NCBI GenBank assembly: GCA_947579605.1
Contig: OX388309.1
Location: 21,643,071-21,707,070, forward strand
Source of the DNA: Athripsodes cinereus
Lineage: Eukaryota; Arthropoda; Insecta; Trichoptera; Leptoceridae
Length of the DNA: 64,000 nt
Reading direction: 5' to 3'
Numbering within the stretch: position 1 is the stretch's first letter; each line of letters begins with the position of its first letter. A program made the position numbers and the translations under genes. Positions 23,157 through 34,621 of this stretch are shown one piece after another. The notes under the pieces are model-generated. The model did not search any database and had not been told where the DNA came from. It saw only the letters and a list, made by a program, of their open reading frames with translations.

Positions 23157-26100
23157 ATGAAACAAAAGAATATTGCTTATTTATTTGTTTCCCGTAAAAA
23201 AAATAAGGTTTTCAATAATTATAATGAATTACCCTTATTATTCAGGAGTCATTGTCGATGTTACTGGGTGCTATTTTAAGTTTGATCCCATTCAGGAAAA
23301 CTTCTTATTGGCCATGTCATTTATTATTGTGATTATTGTAATATATTTACTTATTGTACTTACTACATATTACACTCATATAGATACATAATTAGGTACC
23401 TATACTATACTATTTGTCCATTACTTCTCAATAGAATGTAATATAAATATGTGCATCACTGTTCATACATGTCTGATAATAGAATGCGTCATGTACAAAT
23501 TCTATCAATACTTTGATTGAACACAATGTGAAAGAGTAAATACGCACATGTTATGTACTCATATTGGTATAGAGAAATATTTTACTATTGAATAAGAATT
23601 GATTTTCTATAAAATTTAACGCCATTGATTTTTATGTTATCTGGAATAATCCAGAATTTTTAAATTAACCAAATTATTTGTTTATAATATTATTATTATA
23701 TAATTTTAATTATTATTGCGTTGTTTTTTTTTCTTCTTTTAATTTAATTTAATTTACATCGAAAATATATTTCCAAGTTAATTGAATAAGTTAGTTGAAT
23801 AATAATATAATGAAAGTAGATTATAAGTTTACGTGTTTATGTGTACATTGATATTTCTATTTGTGACTAAGTAAGCTGTACTGTATTTAATTAAAGTATT
23901 GTAATTAAATCATCATTGTGTTTTGTAAAGATTTTTCTTAATTATATCATTAAATAACGTATTAGCTAGATTTTGTAAATATTATTATATAAATTGTTAG
24001 CATACAATATATTGTGAATGTGTGGGAAACATACTCGCGAATTTCTACGACAAATTCAAAATAACAATATTATTTCAAATTGTCGTTTCAATTCATTATT
24101 TAAAGCCTTTACAATATAATTCTCAATATCTTTATCGAAACTACAAACATAAATGAGATTAAATACTCATTGTTGAATACTTAATTAATAATATAAAATT
24201 TTCTATATTTGTCTTAATAGGCGAAATACCTACTTTTTGTTGTTGAATTTTTTGTACTTATTTTTTATTTTCGCAAAGAATAATAATTACTTAATTTAAG
24301 TGGTTGTGATTATATTATGTAAATATATAAATAAAATACATTAGAATAATATTGATGCTGAAAACCCTTACACAAGTACCTTTGTTCTTTTAAGTTTTTT
24401 GTAAAGTGACTTTGTGTTAAAGTATGACCGTTTACTTTTCATACAGGCAGCTTTATTCAGTCATCCAAATTAAAGTTTTTTGTTGTTATTATTGATTGTT
24501 GTAAATATTTCTCTCGAATTTTATATACTTATCTCTTTTTCAGTTAAAATTGTTATAACTACAAAAAAATATTTGTTTTTATTTATTATTTATGTAGAAA
24601 ATCTCTACCTATTGCATGAAATGTTACAGTCATTTGTGTGATGTAAAAAATCAAATCTCGCATTTCATCTTTCTTTTAGTTTTAATTTGTTTATTTTCAA
24701 ATATTTGCCATATTTATTAATATTCAAATAATATTTTTACAAGCCAGCATATTGTAGATTGAATGGTTTTTTTAGTTGATGTTTTGAGCTTAGATTTTAT
24801 CTTGATTTTTGCCATTTTTACTTACAATTTATTTTACTTGCCATAATATTTTATAGTTATTGCATAAAAGGTAATTTCCAATTATAACTAGATTTTAATA
24901 TATTTTTTGTGATTTAGTATGTAAATGAACATAATAATCAGCCACATTTCAACCATTTAGTTGCATATGAATATACCTACATTCATTTTTTAAGCCAGAA
25001 GTAGAATGTAACTAATATTATATTGTCGGAAAAATAGTTTCACATAGGTATGTTTAATTTCGATCTTAAAGGAAATTTATAAATTGGACATTATTTTGGT
25101 TTAGGAACACCTAAAATATTTTAAAACACCAACATCAGGGTAGTAATTGAATAATATGGACTTCATTTACTTTTGTCATTTTATTTTTAAAATATTATGT
25201 ATGATTATTTTATATTTGTAATTGTCAGCTTACCAGCTCTCTCGTAGTATTTATAAAACAAACTAGTGATGCTCTCTTGCCAGTTGTATTTTCTTTTTTT
25301 ACTGTTTTTAAACAACTTTGTTTCTATTTGTTTAAACTATATTAAATTCACTTTGACCAAATACATACTTATATTTTGGCTTTGTAGCTAAAATGTCTTT
25401 TAAAATTTATAAACTATTTTTAAAAATAATCTCAATATCTTTATAGCGTTTAGTAAATTTGAACTGATCTTAGATCGAATAGGTGATAATGCCAGTAATA
25501 ATCTTTATAATTTGTATCAATTACGATAATGTTATACTTACTTAATAAAATTTCATGTAAATAATAATTTTAAATAAGAGTTTTATGTTGAATTGATGTG
25601 TACCTCTTTAATGTATTTCCACGTATTTAAATAATGTAAAATAAATATATATTTTTTCTCAAACTAATCCAAGCAAGCTACATAAAATTTATATTATTTC
25701 TAATTGTTTCATTATTACAAAGTCGCTAGTTATTTACTTGAAATTTCTACAGAAATTTTCTTTAAAATCAAAAACAAAATGTGATATTTCAAAATACAGA
25801 ATAATTAGAATACACAGTTTGGGTTTAAATTCTACTTTTATAGCATTTGAGATTCTGCTTGTCAGGTATGTAAGTATGTATTGGGAAACAATGTCCAGAG
25901 TTAAATTTTCTATGCACTCTCATTTTGAATTCAATACATAGAAAATTGAGATATTGTCTATGGATTGATAAATTTTCTCAGATGCAATTAATTTCACTGT
26001 TGTAAAAAGCGTCACACTCTTTGAATATTTGTTTTAAATCAATGATGAAGACAATTAAAATATTAATTTATAACAGGATTAATTAATACTTATATTACAC

Positions 26101-27035
26101 ATTCCTGTATAATTTATTTTATGTGTAAATCAAAATATTGAGAATTAATATTAAATAATTTTATAACTCAAAAATGTTTTACAATGGTATATAAAATTAT
26201 AGCTTTTCTTCATATTCAGTATTCACAAATATTTTAATTAAATGTCACTCATTTTAGAAAGTTTTTTTTAAAGTAAAACAGTATTTTCTCTGTCTTAGTG
26301 AAACATTTTAAATAAAGCAATATAATATTATAATTTATTTTGTTTATAAAGTACCTTTATATTGTATTCAATATGTTTATTATCATGCCAATATATTGCC
26401 ATTTTTTACACGAAATTATTTTAAACTGTGTCATATTAAGTATAATCATAAATAAGTGGTCATGTTGTCTTGTATATTTATTATATTATGAATTAGTAAT
26501 CGTATCTGCTTAACTTTAATATCCTATTATAATAATATAGTAACAATAGTACGTATTAGTCCTGTAAGAAGATTGTCAGTAGATTGTTTCTCATTTTTTT
26601 CTCTCTGTTGACCTGATTTAATTATAGTAGAATGTAATGACGATAACGTATAAATATTAAAATATCATTATTATTATTATAAATAAATAGAAAAAGTTAT
26701 TATTATAATTATTATTATTGTAATATTTGAAGGCTCATTCATTGTCTATCGTGCCAAAACGAAATATAATCATACTGAAAATAAAATTTGTGTTTTTCTT
26801 TGTTATTCAAATCCTACCTCCAATTAATATCTAATAAGTTTTATTTATCTATAACATATTCCTAAAATATTAAATAATCTGTTTATATTCCATACCATCC
26901 CAGTGCCTTTAAAATAATGCAAAATGAATATACATAGCAAAATCATATAACTATACAAAATATTTACCTCTTAGAGTACGTGATACTATAAATCTCAATG
27001 TATTATTCAAGGAGAATAAAGGATACCTAGGAGGC
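23157..27035 (+). other. AT-rich 3' flank, probable SoxD 3' UTR at its start
   Basis: Immediately after the second stop the sequence turns very AT-rich, with no ORF of coding character. Several AATAAA hexamers occur; the first clear one in a good setting is near 24330. How far the UTR extends cannot be told from sequence. Confidence 0.5.
24330..24335 (+). terminator. Candidate SoxD polyadenylation signal
   Basis: AATAAA about 1.2 kb after the second stop. Such hexamers are frequent by chance in DNA this AT-rich, so assignment is tentative. Confidence 0.3.
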
Positions 27036-27039
27036 CTGG

Positions 27040-27390
27040 ACAACAGACTTATTCACTTTTAGTGATCATTCTAGATGATCTTCCAAATTGAAAAGGTGTG
27101 AATAGACATTTCATCCGTCAATTGTGATCACAATCAATGATCAATGAAAACGATTACCAATATTTTGCTAAATTTTATTGTTTTGTTTATTTTGTAATAT
27201 TTGCTGTAACTTTATGTCTAAGTTTGGTATAATTTTGATGAAAGATCCTTTATTTAATTCTTTTAATGTATCTAATATTATTATACTATTAAATAGTCAA
27301 ATCTTGATCCTTGAATTGAAACGACCATAAACAAGTATTTTCTTATTATTTATCTTATTCAAGTGCTGAATGTCAGAATCATAATCCACA
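27040..27390 (+). repeat. Dispersed repeat family A, partial copy
   Basis: Shares with 29420-29900 the order 'attcacttttagtgatcatt', 'aggtgtgaatagac', 'aacgaccataaacaa' and 'tgtcagaatcata'. The right terminus is missing. Confidence 0.55.
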
Positions 27391-27960
27391 CATAAATATT
27401 TGAGTCGGTTCGTATGTGCGTATGTCCTTTATGGACTCTGAAATAAGGAAAGACAGAAGTAAAATAATACACTCTATACGAGGTCTCATCTCCTGGGCAC
27501 GTTCAAGGCTAAAAACATTTAAAATATCTTATGTATTGATAAAGAAATTATAATAATAAAATTTGTATGGAAAAATCTATGAAAGTTTTTGTAAGTAGCA
27601 ATATTCATGGTCGAACATTTTTCAGTGTACTGAATTAATTTCACAATGGATGTGATGCGAAATACATCAGTACTGAAACTAAACATTTGGGGATTATTTT
27701 GGTTATAAATTGTTGTGTTTGATTATGATAAAAACTCCTGAATTATGCAAGTTAAAATTGCATATTTTTGACATCTTGGGCTAATTTCATAATGGCCGAC
27801 ATGAATGACATAGAATCCAATACATTAATATTTTGGTTGGTACATCAGTTCATTAGTTTGTTTGTTTTTTGACTTTTATGTCCTCTGTACGATATGTATC
27901 ATCCAGTAGGCGAGCTGAAAACATTTAATATGTATACTTTTATAAAGATTTAATTTATAA
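27391..27960. other. AT-rich, weakly repetitive
   Basis: No gene. Blocks at about 27475-27545 and 27890-27960 resemble each other ('ggctaaaaacattta' / 'gctgaaaacattta'), suggesting old tandem duplication. Confidence 0.35.
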
Positions 27961-27961
27961 A

Positions 27962-28300
27962 TGATGATGTATCAACGATCTTTTGTCGATGTTTGGTAAA
28001 CTTGAAAATCACTAAAAATCTCATATATCTACGACCATGCTATTAATATGTGTTCTTATTTTATTGTTGATATTCAGTTTCTTTTTATTTCAAAATATGG
28101 TTACCAATAATATCAAAAACACAGAACTAATTCAATGATGCTTCAATGTTCTTTTGTCAAAGTAAGGTAAACATCAAAATAAAATAAAAAAACTCATATC
28201 TACAACAATACTATTTATATGTGTTCTTATTTTATTGAAGGATATTCTGAGTTTCTTTTAATTTCTAAATAAAGTTATCTGTTATAACAATCACAGAAAA
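27962..28300 (+). repeat. Diverged tandem duplication, two units of about 165 bp
   Basis: Unit 1 (27962-28128) and unit 2 (28134-28300) share the order of 'tatgtgttcttattttattg', 'attc.gagtttctttt' and 'a.cacagaa', with many substitutions. No coding potential. Confidence 0.55.
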
Positions 28301-29419
28301 GGGTGTGAGATGCATCATTCTTAATTATCTCATAATATAATGTCATCATATAATATAACTATACCAAGCCATAGATAACATTTCTAAAACTTGCATTTAA
28401 CATAATGGTAGTTAGGCACTTTTGTAAAGGATATCATTTCAATATTATGCTTGCATCAATCTGTTTCATTAGAAGTATTTCATTTATTCAAAACATGCAT
28501 CTAAAAACATAAAATTTTCAAAATTTAGATATTAAGATACTGTCTATTGATAAAGATAATTGTTAGAATTGCATACCAACTTTATAATTCTGTTTTATGA
28601 CTCACTCTGAAAAGAAATTTGTGGCTCTAAAGCATTATTTGCGTTACATCTATTTTTTAGGAATATAATTACATTTCAAATAAAGAATAATGTCCGCGAT
28701 TTGTACTTTCGTATAATAAAATTATTATTGTATGGTTTGCAGTAATTTTAAATTTCATGAAAGTATTCTAAATTCAAAATAATTATAGAATTTCTAACAC
28801 TAAACGTAAACAATTCAAAACTGTCATAATAAGCATAGAGATACTAAGTGTCAAAATCAGGGTTGCCAGATTGTGTGACCAAAATTACCTGCATTTTGCC
28901 AAGAAAATACCGCACAATGGGACCTTACACATGGGAAAAATATAATTTTTACTCCAACATGATTATTATTAGATCACTTATATTGCGCTGTTTTTGTAAT
29001 GAAATCACCTCAAGAGCGCATTTACAATATTATTTGTCACTTTAATTTATTTTTATTACTCTTAAAATACAAATCATGTAAACTATTTTTATTGTCACAA
29101 ATTTTAGGTATTAGATTTAATTTTATTAAAATTTATCACTTAATTTTAAGAAACAAACACAAAAAACAAAACTATCAAATAAAAAAAACACTTTATTTTG
29201 GTCGGAAAATAAAAATAAATAAAAACTTAATCGATAAACTATTATATTTGATTAAAAAATTGGAGAAGTTATGGGTTCAGTCAGCTACAAGAGCGCCATC
29301 TACCCAAAAATGATATAAATCATACTGTTCACAATTCTGTTTCATATTTCAATTTCTACCCCCCCCCCCCCATCGCTAAATTTTCGAAATAGTATAGGAA
29401 TAAATATCGTCAGTTTTAT
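28301..29419. other. AT-rich non-coding stretch
   Basis: No supportable gene. It contains a short C12 homopolymer near 29356 and sequence motifs (gggttgccagat, gagcgccatcta) that recur in insect repeats or promoters. None could be tied to a defined element. Confidence 0.4.
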
Positions 29420-29900
29420 AAAGGGTCGTTCACATTTGTTCACTTTCAGTGATCACTCCGGATGAACCTCCAAGATAAAAAGGTGTGAACGGGCGTTTCA
29501 TCAATAATGATCACTAGCGATGACGGATGAAAGCGATAACAGCCCGTCATAATTTCGATGAAAGGACCTTTCACTGAAACGACCATAAACAGATTTTATC
29601 TTATTTTTTGTTTTATTCTCTATGAATTTGTATAGAATATCAGAATCATATACAAAATTATTATGCAGTCGAGAACTATATTGATTTGTTTTAAGGGCTT
29701 TTTTTCATTTTTTTATTTATTTAATTATATTTTTGTACGAAAATATGTCAAAATACAACATGACTGAGAGTGTTGACATGGCAGTGAGAGCATAGGATGA
29801 ACAAATGTGAACAGACGTGTTCACTTTCGATGAACAGGTTTGACCCTGACACTCTGAATGATCATCCAGTGTGAAGCAATGTGAATGCTACTTTAGAATA
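29420..29900. mobile_element. Family A inverted-repeat element (best copy)
   Basis: About 480 bp with imperfect terminal inverted repeats. The left arm is 'gttcacatttgttcacttt' plus 'cagtgatcac'; the right arm in reverse is 'attcacattgcttcacactg' plus 'gatgatcatt'. Internal motifs 'tgttcacttt' and 'gatgaac' repeat in both orientations. No ORF, so a non-autonomous DNA element is inferred. Partial copies are at 27040-27390, 32225-32285 and 33920-34215. Confidence 0.6.
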
Positions 29901-29977
29901 ATTATTTTCTCACCATTCCCTTTTTCACAATGCAACAGGTATTATTGTACCGATTATAAAACACAAATTAGTTACAC

Positions 29978-29988
29978 TGGCAACACTG
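29978..29988 (+). promoter_or_regulatory. Motif-1-like core promoter element
   Basis: TGGCAACACTG resembles the insect core-promoter Motif 1 and is followed by TGTCA-type repeats. The same arrangement sits upstream of HPS5 (34428-34438). It precedes the decayed transcription unit at 30108-30640. Confidence 0.4.
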
Positions 29989-30107
29989 TCCGATCTGTCA
30001 ATTGTATGGCGTTTGGCGATCCGGTAAATTTTGTGACTTTGTTTTGATTTTAAAAGACTTTAAAAATATAAAACTGAATAAAACAATACGTAGTGTATCT
30101 AAAAAAA

Positions 30108-30643
30108 ATGTTTTCAAGAAATATTCCCAGTGTTAAGCGGAGTTTGAAGCTCAAAAACTACGCTGGTACATTAACAATGTTTTCCAAAAAACATTGATTT
30201 GACTGGTAAGCACTGTCTTAATATTTTAAATTGTATTTTTTTTATGTTTGACGACTCTTAATTGTATTTCTATTACAAGATTACTATTCAATTCTGTGCC
30301 TTCTTAAAATATATTTAATGTAATGAATTTACTTAAAAAGGCAAATTATTTTACCGAATATTAGAATAAGCTTTAGCTTTATTTATAAAAAGCTGAAGTG
30401 AATGTCTCAGATGCTTAATGATAATGCATCATTAAATGATTGTGTATGGAATGTCTCGATGACTCACTTATATGACAATCCCGTGTTTCTAGGAAGTTAA
30501 ATTACTGTATTGCTGATGAATTTCAATGTTCTTTTCTTTCAGGATTATCTGTGAGTTCTATAAGAAGAATTATAAAAGAAAACATAGGGAAGGCCGTCCA
30601 GGATGATTTTGATATCTACTCCATTCGCCAAAAAGTGCATTTG
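30108..30643 (+). pseudogene. Decayed DNA-transposase-like locus, two exons
   Basis: A GT donor at about 30208 (ACTG|GTAAGC) can join an acceptor at 30540 (CTTTCAG|GATTATC). The junction reads LTGLSVSSIRRIIKE, a helix-turn-helix of the kind at the N terminus of Tc1-like/DDE transposases. QDDFDIYSIRQKVHLYY follows. Upstream the frame is blocked by a TAA, and downstream it is cut off by a minus-strand LINE fragment at about 30645. A separate 29-codon ORF starting MFSRNIPSVKRSLKLKNYAG occupies the first exon in another frame. The locus is therefore read as a dead transposase-derived gene, though the promoter-like motif and intact splice sites are notable. Family assignment is tentative. Confidence 0.4.
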
Positions 30644-30644
30644 T

Positions 30645-30775
30645 ATTACACTTCTTCTTCTTCTTCATGTGTCTTGCCGGGTCCCCCCGACGTTGACGAC
30701 CATTTGAGAGAAAGCTTCCCTGTCCTGGGCGGCGCGAAACAGCTCCTCCACGGTTCTGACACCGGTCCACTGTCG
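30645..30775 (-). mobile_element. RTE-like LINE 3' fragment with (GAA)n tail
   Basis: The minus strand encodes GQWTGVRTVEELFRAAQDRE, then MVVNVGGTRQDT, a stop and a GAA repeat. This is the usual C terminus and tail of insect RTE-like elements. It truncates the transposase-like locus. Confidence 0.7.
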
Positions 30776-30989
30776 AATTTTACACTACATATTTCTTATA
30801 TTTATTTTACTGTTTTTATTAAATAGTTTTATATTATAATTACGAGTCTGTTTTATTTTCCCTTTAATGTAAAATATTACAGTTAACAGCATATTTTCAT
30901 GGATGTGTAATTGTGAGGATATCCTTAGTTAGATGATGTCTATCATTATGCAGCCATTTAACCAGTATATGCTTCTGAAGGTGAAAATG

Positions 30990-31757
30990 CTAAGTATTTA
31001 TTAAATGATTTTATCATGTAAAAGAAGTCCAAAGTCATGGTCTTTGAAAGAGGAAGTGAGAGAACAGTATGACAGGTAATGATTGACAACGAAGTGTTAG
31101 AGCAAGTTGACGAATGTGTGTACTTGGATAGTTTGTTCACGAGAGATGGGAAGTGTGAAAGCGATTGAAAGGAGAAAAGTTGCTGGCAATAAGGTAAATG
31201 GTGCAATCCGACCAATAATTGCAAATAGGAACATATCTACCACAGCTAAATGGTTAGTGCACTCTGCTATCTTAGTGCCAACACTCATGTATGCAAGTGA
31301 GACGTGGACATGTTTAGAGAAGGATGAAAGTGGTAGAAATGAGATCGTTGAGAAGGATGTGTGGTAAAGGTCTGAGAGATTGTGTGTGTAACAGTTATTT
31401 ACGAAAGGAATGTGGAATGAAAGTTGGTGTGGTTACAGGGATGAATATAAATATGTTACAATGGTTTGGGCATGTGGAAAGAATGAATGAGGACAGAATG
31501 ACAAAGAAGATATATTTGGCTGAGAGGAATGGTGCTCGGAGACGTGGACGTCCGAGGTTCAAAAGCAAGATCATTTAAATCAAATCCTACAGGGCGGTCA
31601 CGTGTTGAGCACATTGAACAGGAGAGCATGCATGAGGAATTGTATGACAGTGACGGAAGCGAAAGATGTATGCAAGGATAGAAGGAAAAAGCGCTCAATC
31701 CTTTTTGCCTACCTCGCGAGGGAAGTGGCGTGATGGTATATATGTATGTATGTAAAA
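30990..31757 (+). mobile_element. Degenerate LINE, C-terminal RT part
   Basis: Successive frames give VDECVYLDSLFTRDGKCE, NKVNGAIRPIIANRNISTTA, LVPTLMYASETWTCLEKDE, MLQWFGHVERMNEDRMTKK and RRRGRPRFK, with frameshifts and stops between. This is the thumb and C-terminal region of an insect LINE. The end has a (GTAT)n tail near 31738-31753. It belongs with the copy at 44684-45067 and the fragments at 7564 and 18079. Confidence 0.75.
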
Positions 31758-32149
31758 AGTCCATTTACTTGGAGAGGTTCTAGCTTATTATTATTAGCTA
31801 TAGGATTTTTTTTTGTCTGGAACTAAAAGAGTGAATAATAAAAAGAGTCAGCAACTAAATGTATGCACGGAAAGAGACTGATAGAAAGAGTGAGAATTGA
31901 AAGTGATGAATGTATGTGAAAGTAGGTTCTCTTACAAGGTTTCGTTTTTACACAATCAATGTTTGAATAGGGCTACAATGTGAAAGATAACAGCGCCCTC
32001 GATTATTTGTCAACTATTTTTTGACAAACTGTATGTATTGTATATATGATTTTGGCACGCATAGAGCTGATTATTATTATGACATGTACTTTTTTTGCTG
32101 CTAAATAGATTTTAAGTTCAGTTTTTCAATAAGATTGTGTAGTTTTAAC

Positions 32150-32213
32150 TCACATATTTGGATGAATATCTGTTTTTAAACCCGAGCGTTGCCGGGTTAT
32201 AAAAGCTAGTCTT
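32150..32213 (+). mobile_element. Possible Helitron 3' terminus
   Basis: AACCCGAGCGTTGCCGGGTT can form a hairpin (AACCCG/CGGGTT stem), followed by TATAAAAG and CTAG|T. Helitrons end in a short hairpin about 10 nt before CTRR and insert before T. The matching 5' TC end was not found. Confidence 0.3.
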
Positions 32214-32224
32214 AAATAAAATGA

Positions 32225-32285
32225 ATTTGAACCTCACACCCTGGATGATCATCCAAAGTGAAAAATATGAATGTTACTTTTAGCA
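32225..32285 (+). repeat. Family A right-terminus fragment
   Basis: 'accctggatgatcatccaaa' followed by 'tatgaatgttacttt' matches the right end of the element at 29420-29900. Confidence 0.5.
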
Positions 32286-32499
32286 ATATATTTTTATGGA
32301 TTACATGCATAAAGTCATTAATTCAGAAAAAATATACCTACATTATGTAAATTATTGCATACAAGTATTGTAAATCTCATATACATATCTAGATAACAAA
32401 AAATAAACAACATTAATGCAGTGTACCTTATCTAAAGGGGTAGGTATTCAGAATTGTTCAGTGATCACCTTTATAAATTGATATTATATAGTTTGTGGA

Positions 32500-32735
32500 G
32501 TCAAAGAACTATAGTCTCTCACTATTTTTTATAAATTTTCGAGTGCCCATGAAAACGCAAGTGTTTATAAAACTTTTCCTCTTAGACAATCAACATCTAC
32601 TATTTAGCGACGAGGCACGCCACCTGTTCTGAATGTCTTATTTTTTTACTGGCACGGATAGGATAATCTACATGTTTATTATTTGTAGTTAGTCCGCTGG
32701 GTACCATGCTTATGGGACATGCCATGATATTTATA
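32500..32735 (-). repeat. Dispersed repeat family B, minus copy
   Basis: The reverse complement reads 'cataagcatggtacccagcg', 'gactaactac', 'aagacattcagaacaggtgg' and 'ggcactcgaaaatttat', the family-B order seen at 55855-56110. Confidence 0.55.
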
Positions 32736-33223
32736 GTTTATAATTCTGTGTGTCACTCAGTTAAAATTTATTTTTCCTTACTCGAAATCAAAAAGTAATA
32801 TGATAAAGAATCTCATTGAAAAATATTGATGTTTTTGACCGAAGGTACTTGTTGGAAGTCCATTTCAAGATAAAATTGAAAAAAATGCAATATGTAGTTA
32901 ACTTTTTATTAATTGCCTGATGATGGAGTCGAGAGTCTCCCAATACCAGTACGCGAAGTTAATAAAAGTCATTTGGAAGTTAACTACATATTGTGTTTTT
33001 TTTTCAATTTTATCTTGAATCTCATTGATTTTATATCGAATATAACCTTTCTCTTAAGCTTTCTATCAGATCTTTTAATTTGCATTCTCTCTTGAAATAT
33101 TCGAAGCAGGGAAGAAATCATGAACAAACAAAACAAATAATTTGTCTCCGCAACTATTTTGCGCCTTCTGCTTAAATCCAGGCATGTGCATAAATGCTTC
33201 GTGCGTCCATATTTTTGAAAATT
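32736..33223. other. AT-rich non-coding stretch
   Basis: No gene or defined element recognised. 'gaagttaactacatattgtg' near 32977 and 'gcaatatgtagttaactttt' near 32887 are inverted copies about 90 bp apart, a weak hairpin. Confidence 0.35.
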
Positions 33224-33238
33224 ATGTCAATATTACGA

Positions 33239-33904
33239 TCTTCGATCGATATGATATTCGTCGACCTGGACTCCCTCCTGCGGATTTGTGAGTGATACCT
33301 ATGTGTGGTGTACTTTCTGAGCCGCTGAACTCCTCTTTTTTTTGTGTATGTCCACTCCTCTTATCGGAGGTGGCTTTTAAATAACTTTAACTTTGCCCCT
33401 TGGAGGATTTTCCTTTTTTTTTCAGAGAATTGCATCAGAGTCCACTATCCTTTGGCCTTGGTTGCGATGTTTTTTTTTCTCTTCTTTTGTTTTCTATTTC
33501 TATAAGGAGAATTCTGTATACATGAAAGGGTGAGTATAGTGGTAAGTAAATTTCCAATTGTGCTAACACTAGTAAATAAGTTGTAAAGTGCTGTCCCTAG
33601 GGTTAAGAGTTTTAGTACGTAGCAAAACGTAACTGTAAGAATATAGTTTGTAAGAATATTGTAGTAGTGAGAAGTGCCTTGAAGTGAGTATCTCCTCCAA
33701 GGGACATTAAGGGTTTTGTAATTTTAGGGAGGATTTTGTTGGGGGGAGTCCTTCTGGCAAACCCTGAGCCCTCTCTTGAAAAAAAAATTCTTTTGTTTCG
33801 TTGAGTCTGGATGATATAGGAGCTTTGCTCTAGAAACATCCAGGGGAAAGTGATGGGAAAAACCATCACCTATACTATGTAGATAGGTGATGGAAAAACC
33901 CATA
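33239..33904 (+). mobile_element. Unidentified 666-bp retroposed insert with 15-bp TSD
   Basis: Flanked by a perfect 15-bp direct repeat ATGTCAATATTACGA (33224-33238 and 33905-33919). The insert is T/G-rich and unlike its surroundings. It ends in a short duplicated motif around 'aggtgatggaaaaaccc'. A duplication of this length points to target-primed reverse transcription. No RT motif or pol III box was seen, so it may be the 3' UTR of a long LINE or a non-autonomous retroposon. Confidence 0.7.
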
Positions 33905-33919
33905 ATGTCAATATTACGA

Positions 33920-34215
33920 CCATAAAAAGTTTTCTCAAAACGACCATAAACTTTTTTCCTATTATTTCACAAAAAAATATTTATCTTATTTTCTACAAAT
34001 TAGTATAGAATGTCAGAATTATAAACAAAATGAACATACTGTTGTATACTTACAAGAGTTTCGTGATTTTTTATTTAAGTAATTTTAATAGGTAGCTGTT
34101 ATTTTTCATTTACTTTTATTTTTATAATTTATTATATTTTACAAAAATACGTCAAACTACAGATAACAAATATAGCGGTGAAGGAATAGGATGAATAAAT
34201 GTGAATAGACGTATT
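33920..34215 (+). repeat. Family A, internal part
   Basis: 'aacgaccataaactttt', 'tagtatagaatgtcagaatt', 'aaaaatacgtcaaactacag' and 'aggatgaataaatgtgaata' follow the same order as in 29570-29820. Confidence 0.55.
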
Positions 34216-34427
34216 TACTTATTCGATTGATTGATTTGAATTAATTTTATTTTCTTATATTGTTTCGTCATTGATTTTATGAAAAAATACAGCACAAATA
34301 ATTAGAACGATATATGAGTCCGACAAAATCATATTTTTTCATTAAATCCAGAATTTTTTTTTATTCCAGTTACAGCTACACCTCTGGCTCTTTTTTTCTA
34401 ATGGCAATACTATATTCAATTTCGCAT

Positions 34428-34485
34428 TAGCAACACTGAATCTGTCATTACGTTTTGTCATTTGTCAATAATTTGGTCTGTGTGT
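34428..34485 (+). promoter_or_regulatory. HPS5 promoter region, Motif-1-like
   Basis: TAGCAACACTG (34428-34438) followed by repeated TGTCATT/TTTGTCA motifs, about 90 bp upstream of the HPS5 start codon. The same motif pair occurs at 29978. No TATA box is seen, as expected for a housekeeping-type insect promoter. Confidence 0.4.
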
Positions 34486-34525
34486 TTCTCGTTTTAGTTT
34501 TAGCCTCGGTTCCAAATATAGAATA

Positions 34526-34621
34526 ATGGACGAACACAGTAATATACCGTATATTTTATCGGAATTACCAGATATTACATCCATAATAAGTTATCCTTTA
34601 CAATGCACACAACGGATTAAG
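34526..34621 (+). CDS. HPS5 exon 1
   Basis: 32 codons from ATG ([16 protein letters not shown]...) to the donor at 34622 (AAG|GTAATG), phase 0. Too short for an ORF scan but required for the N-terminal propeller. Confidence 0.85.

Noticed and set aside
28999..29313. 104-codon plus-strand frame
   Set aside because: Low-complexity Lys/Ile/Leu/Asn translation of AT-rich DNA; no coding signature.
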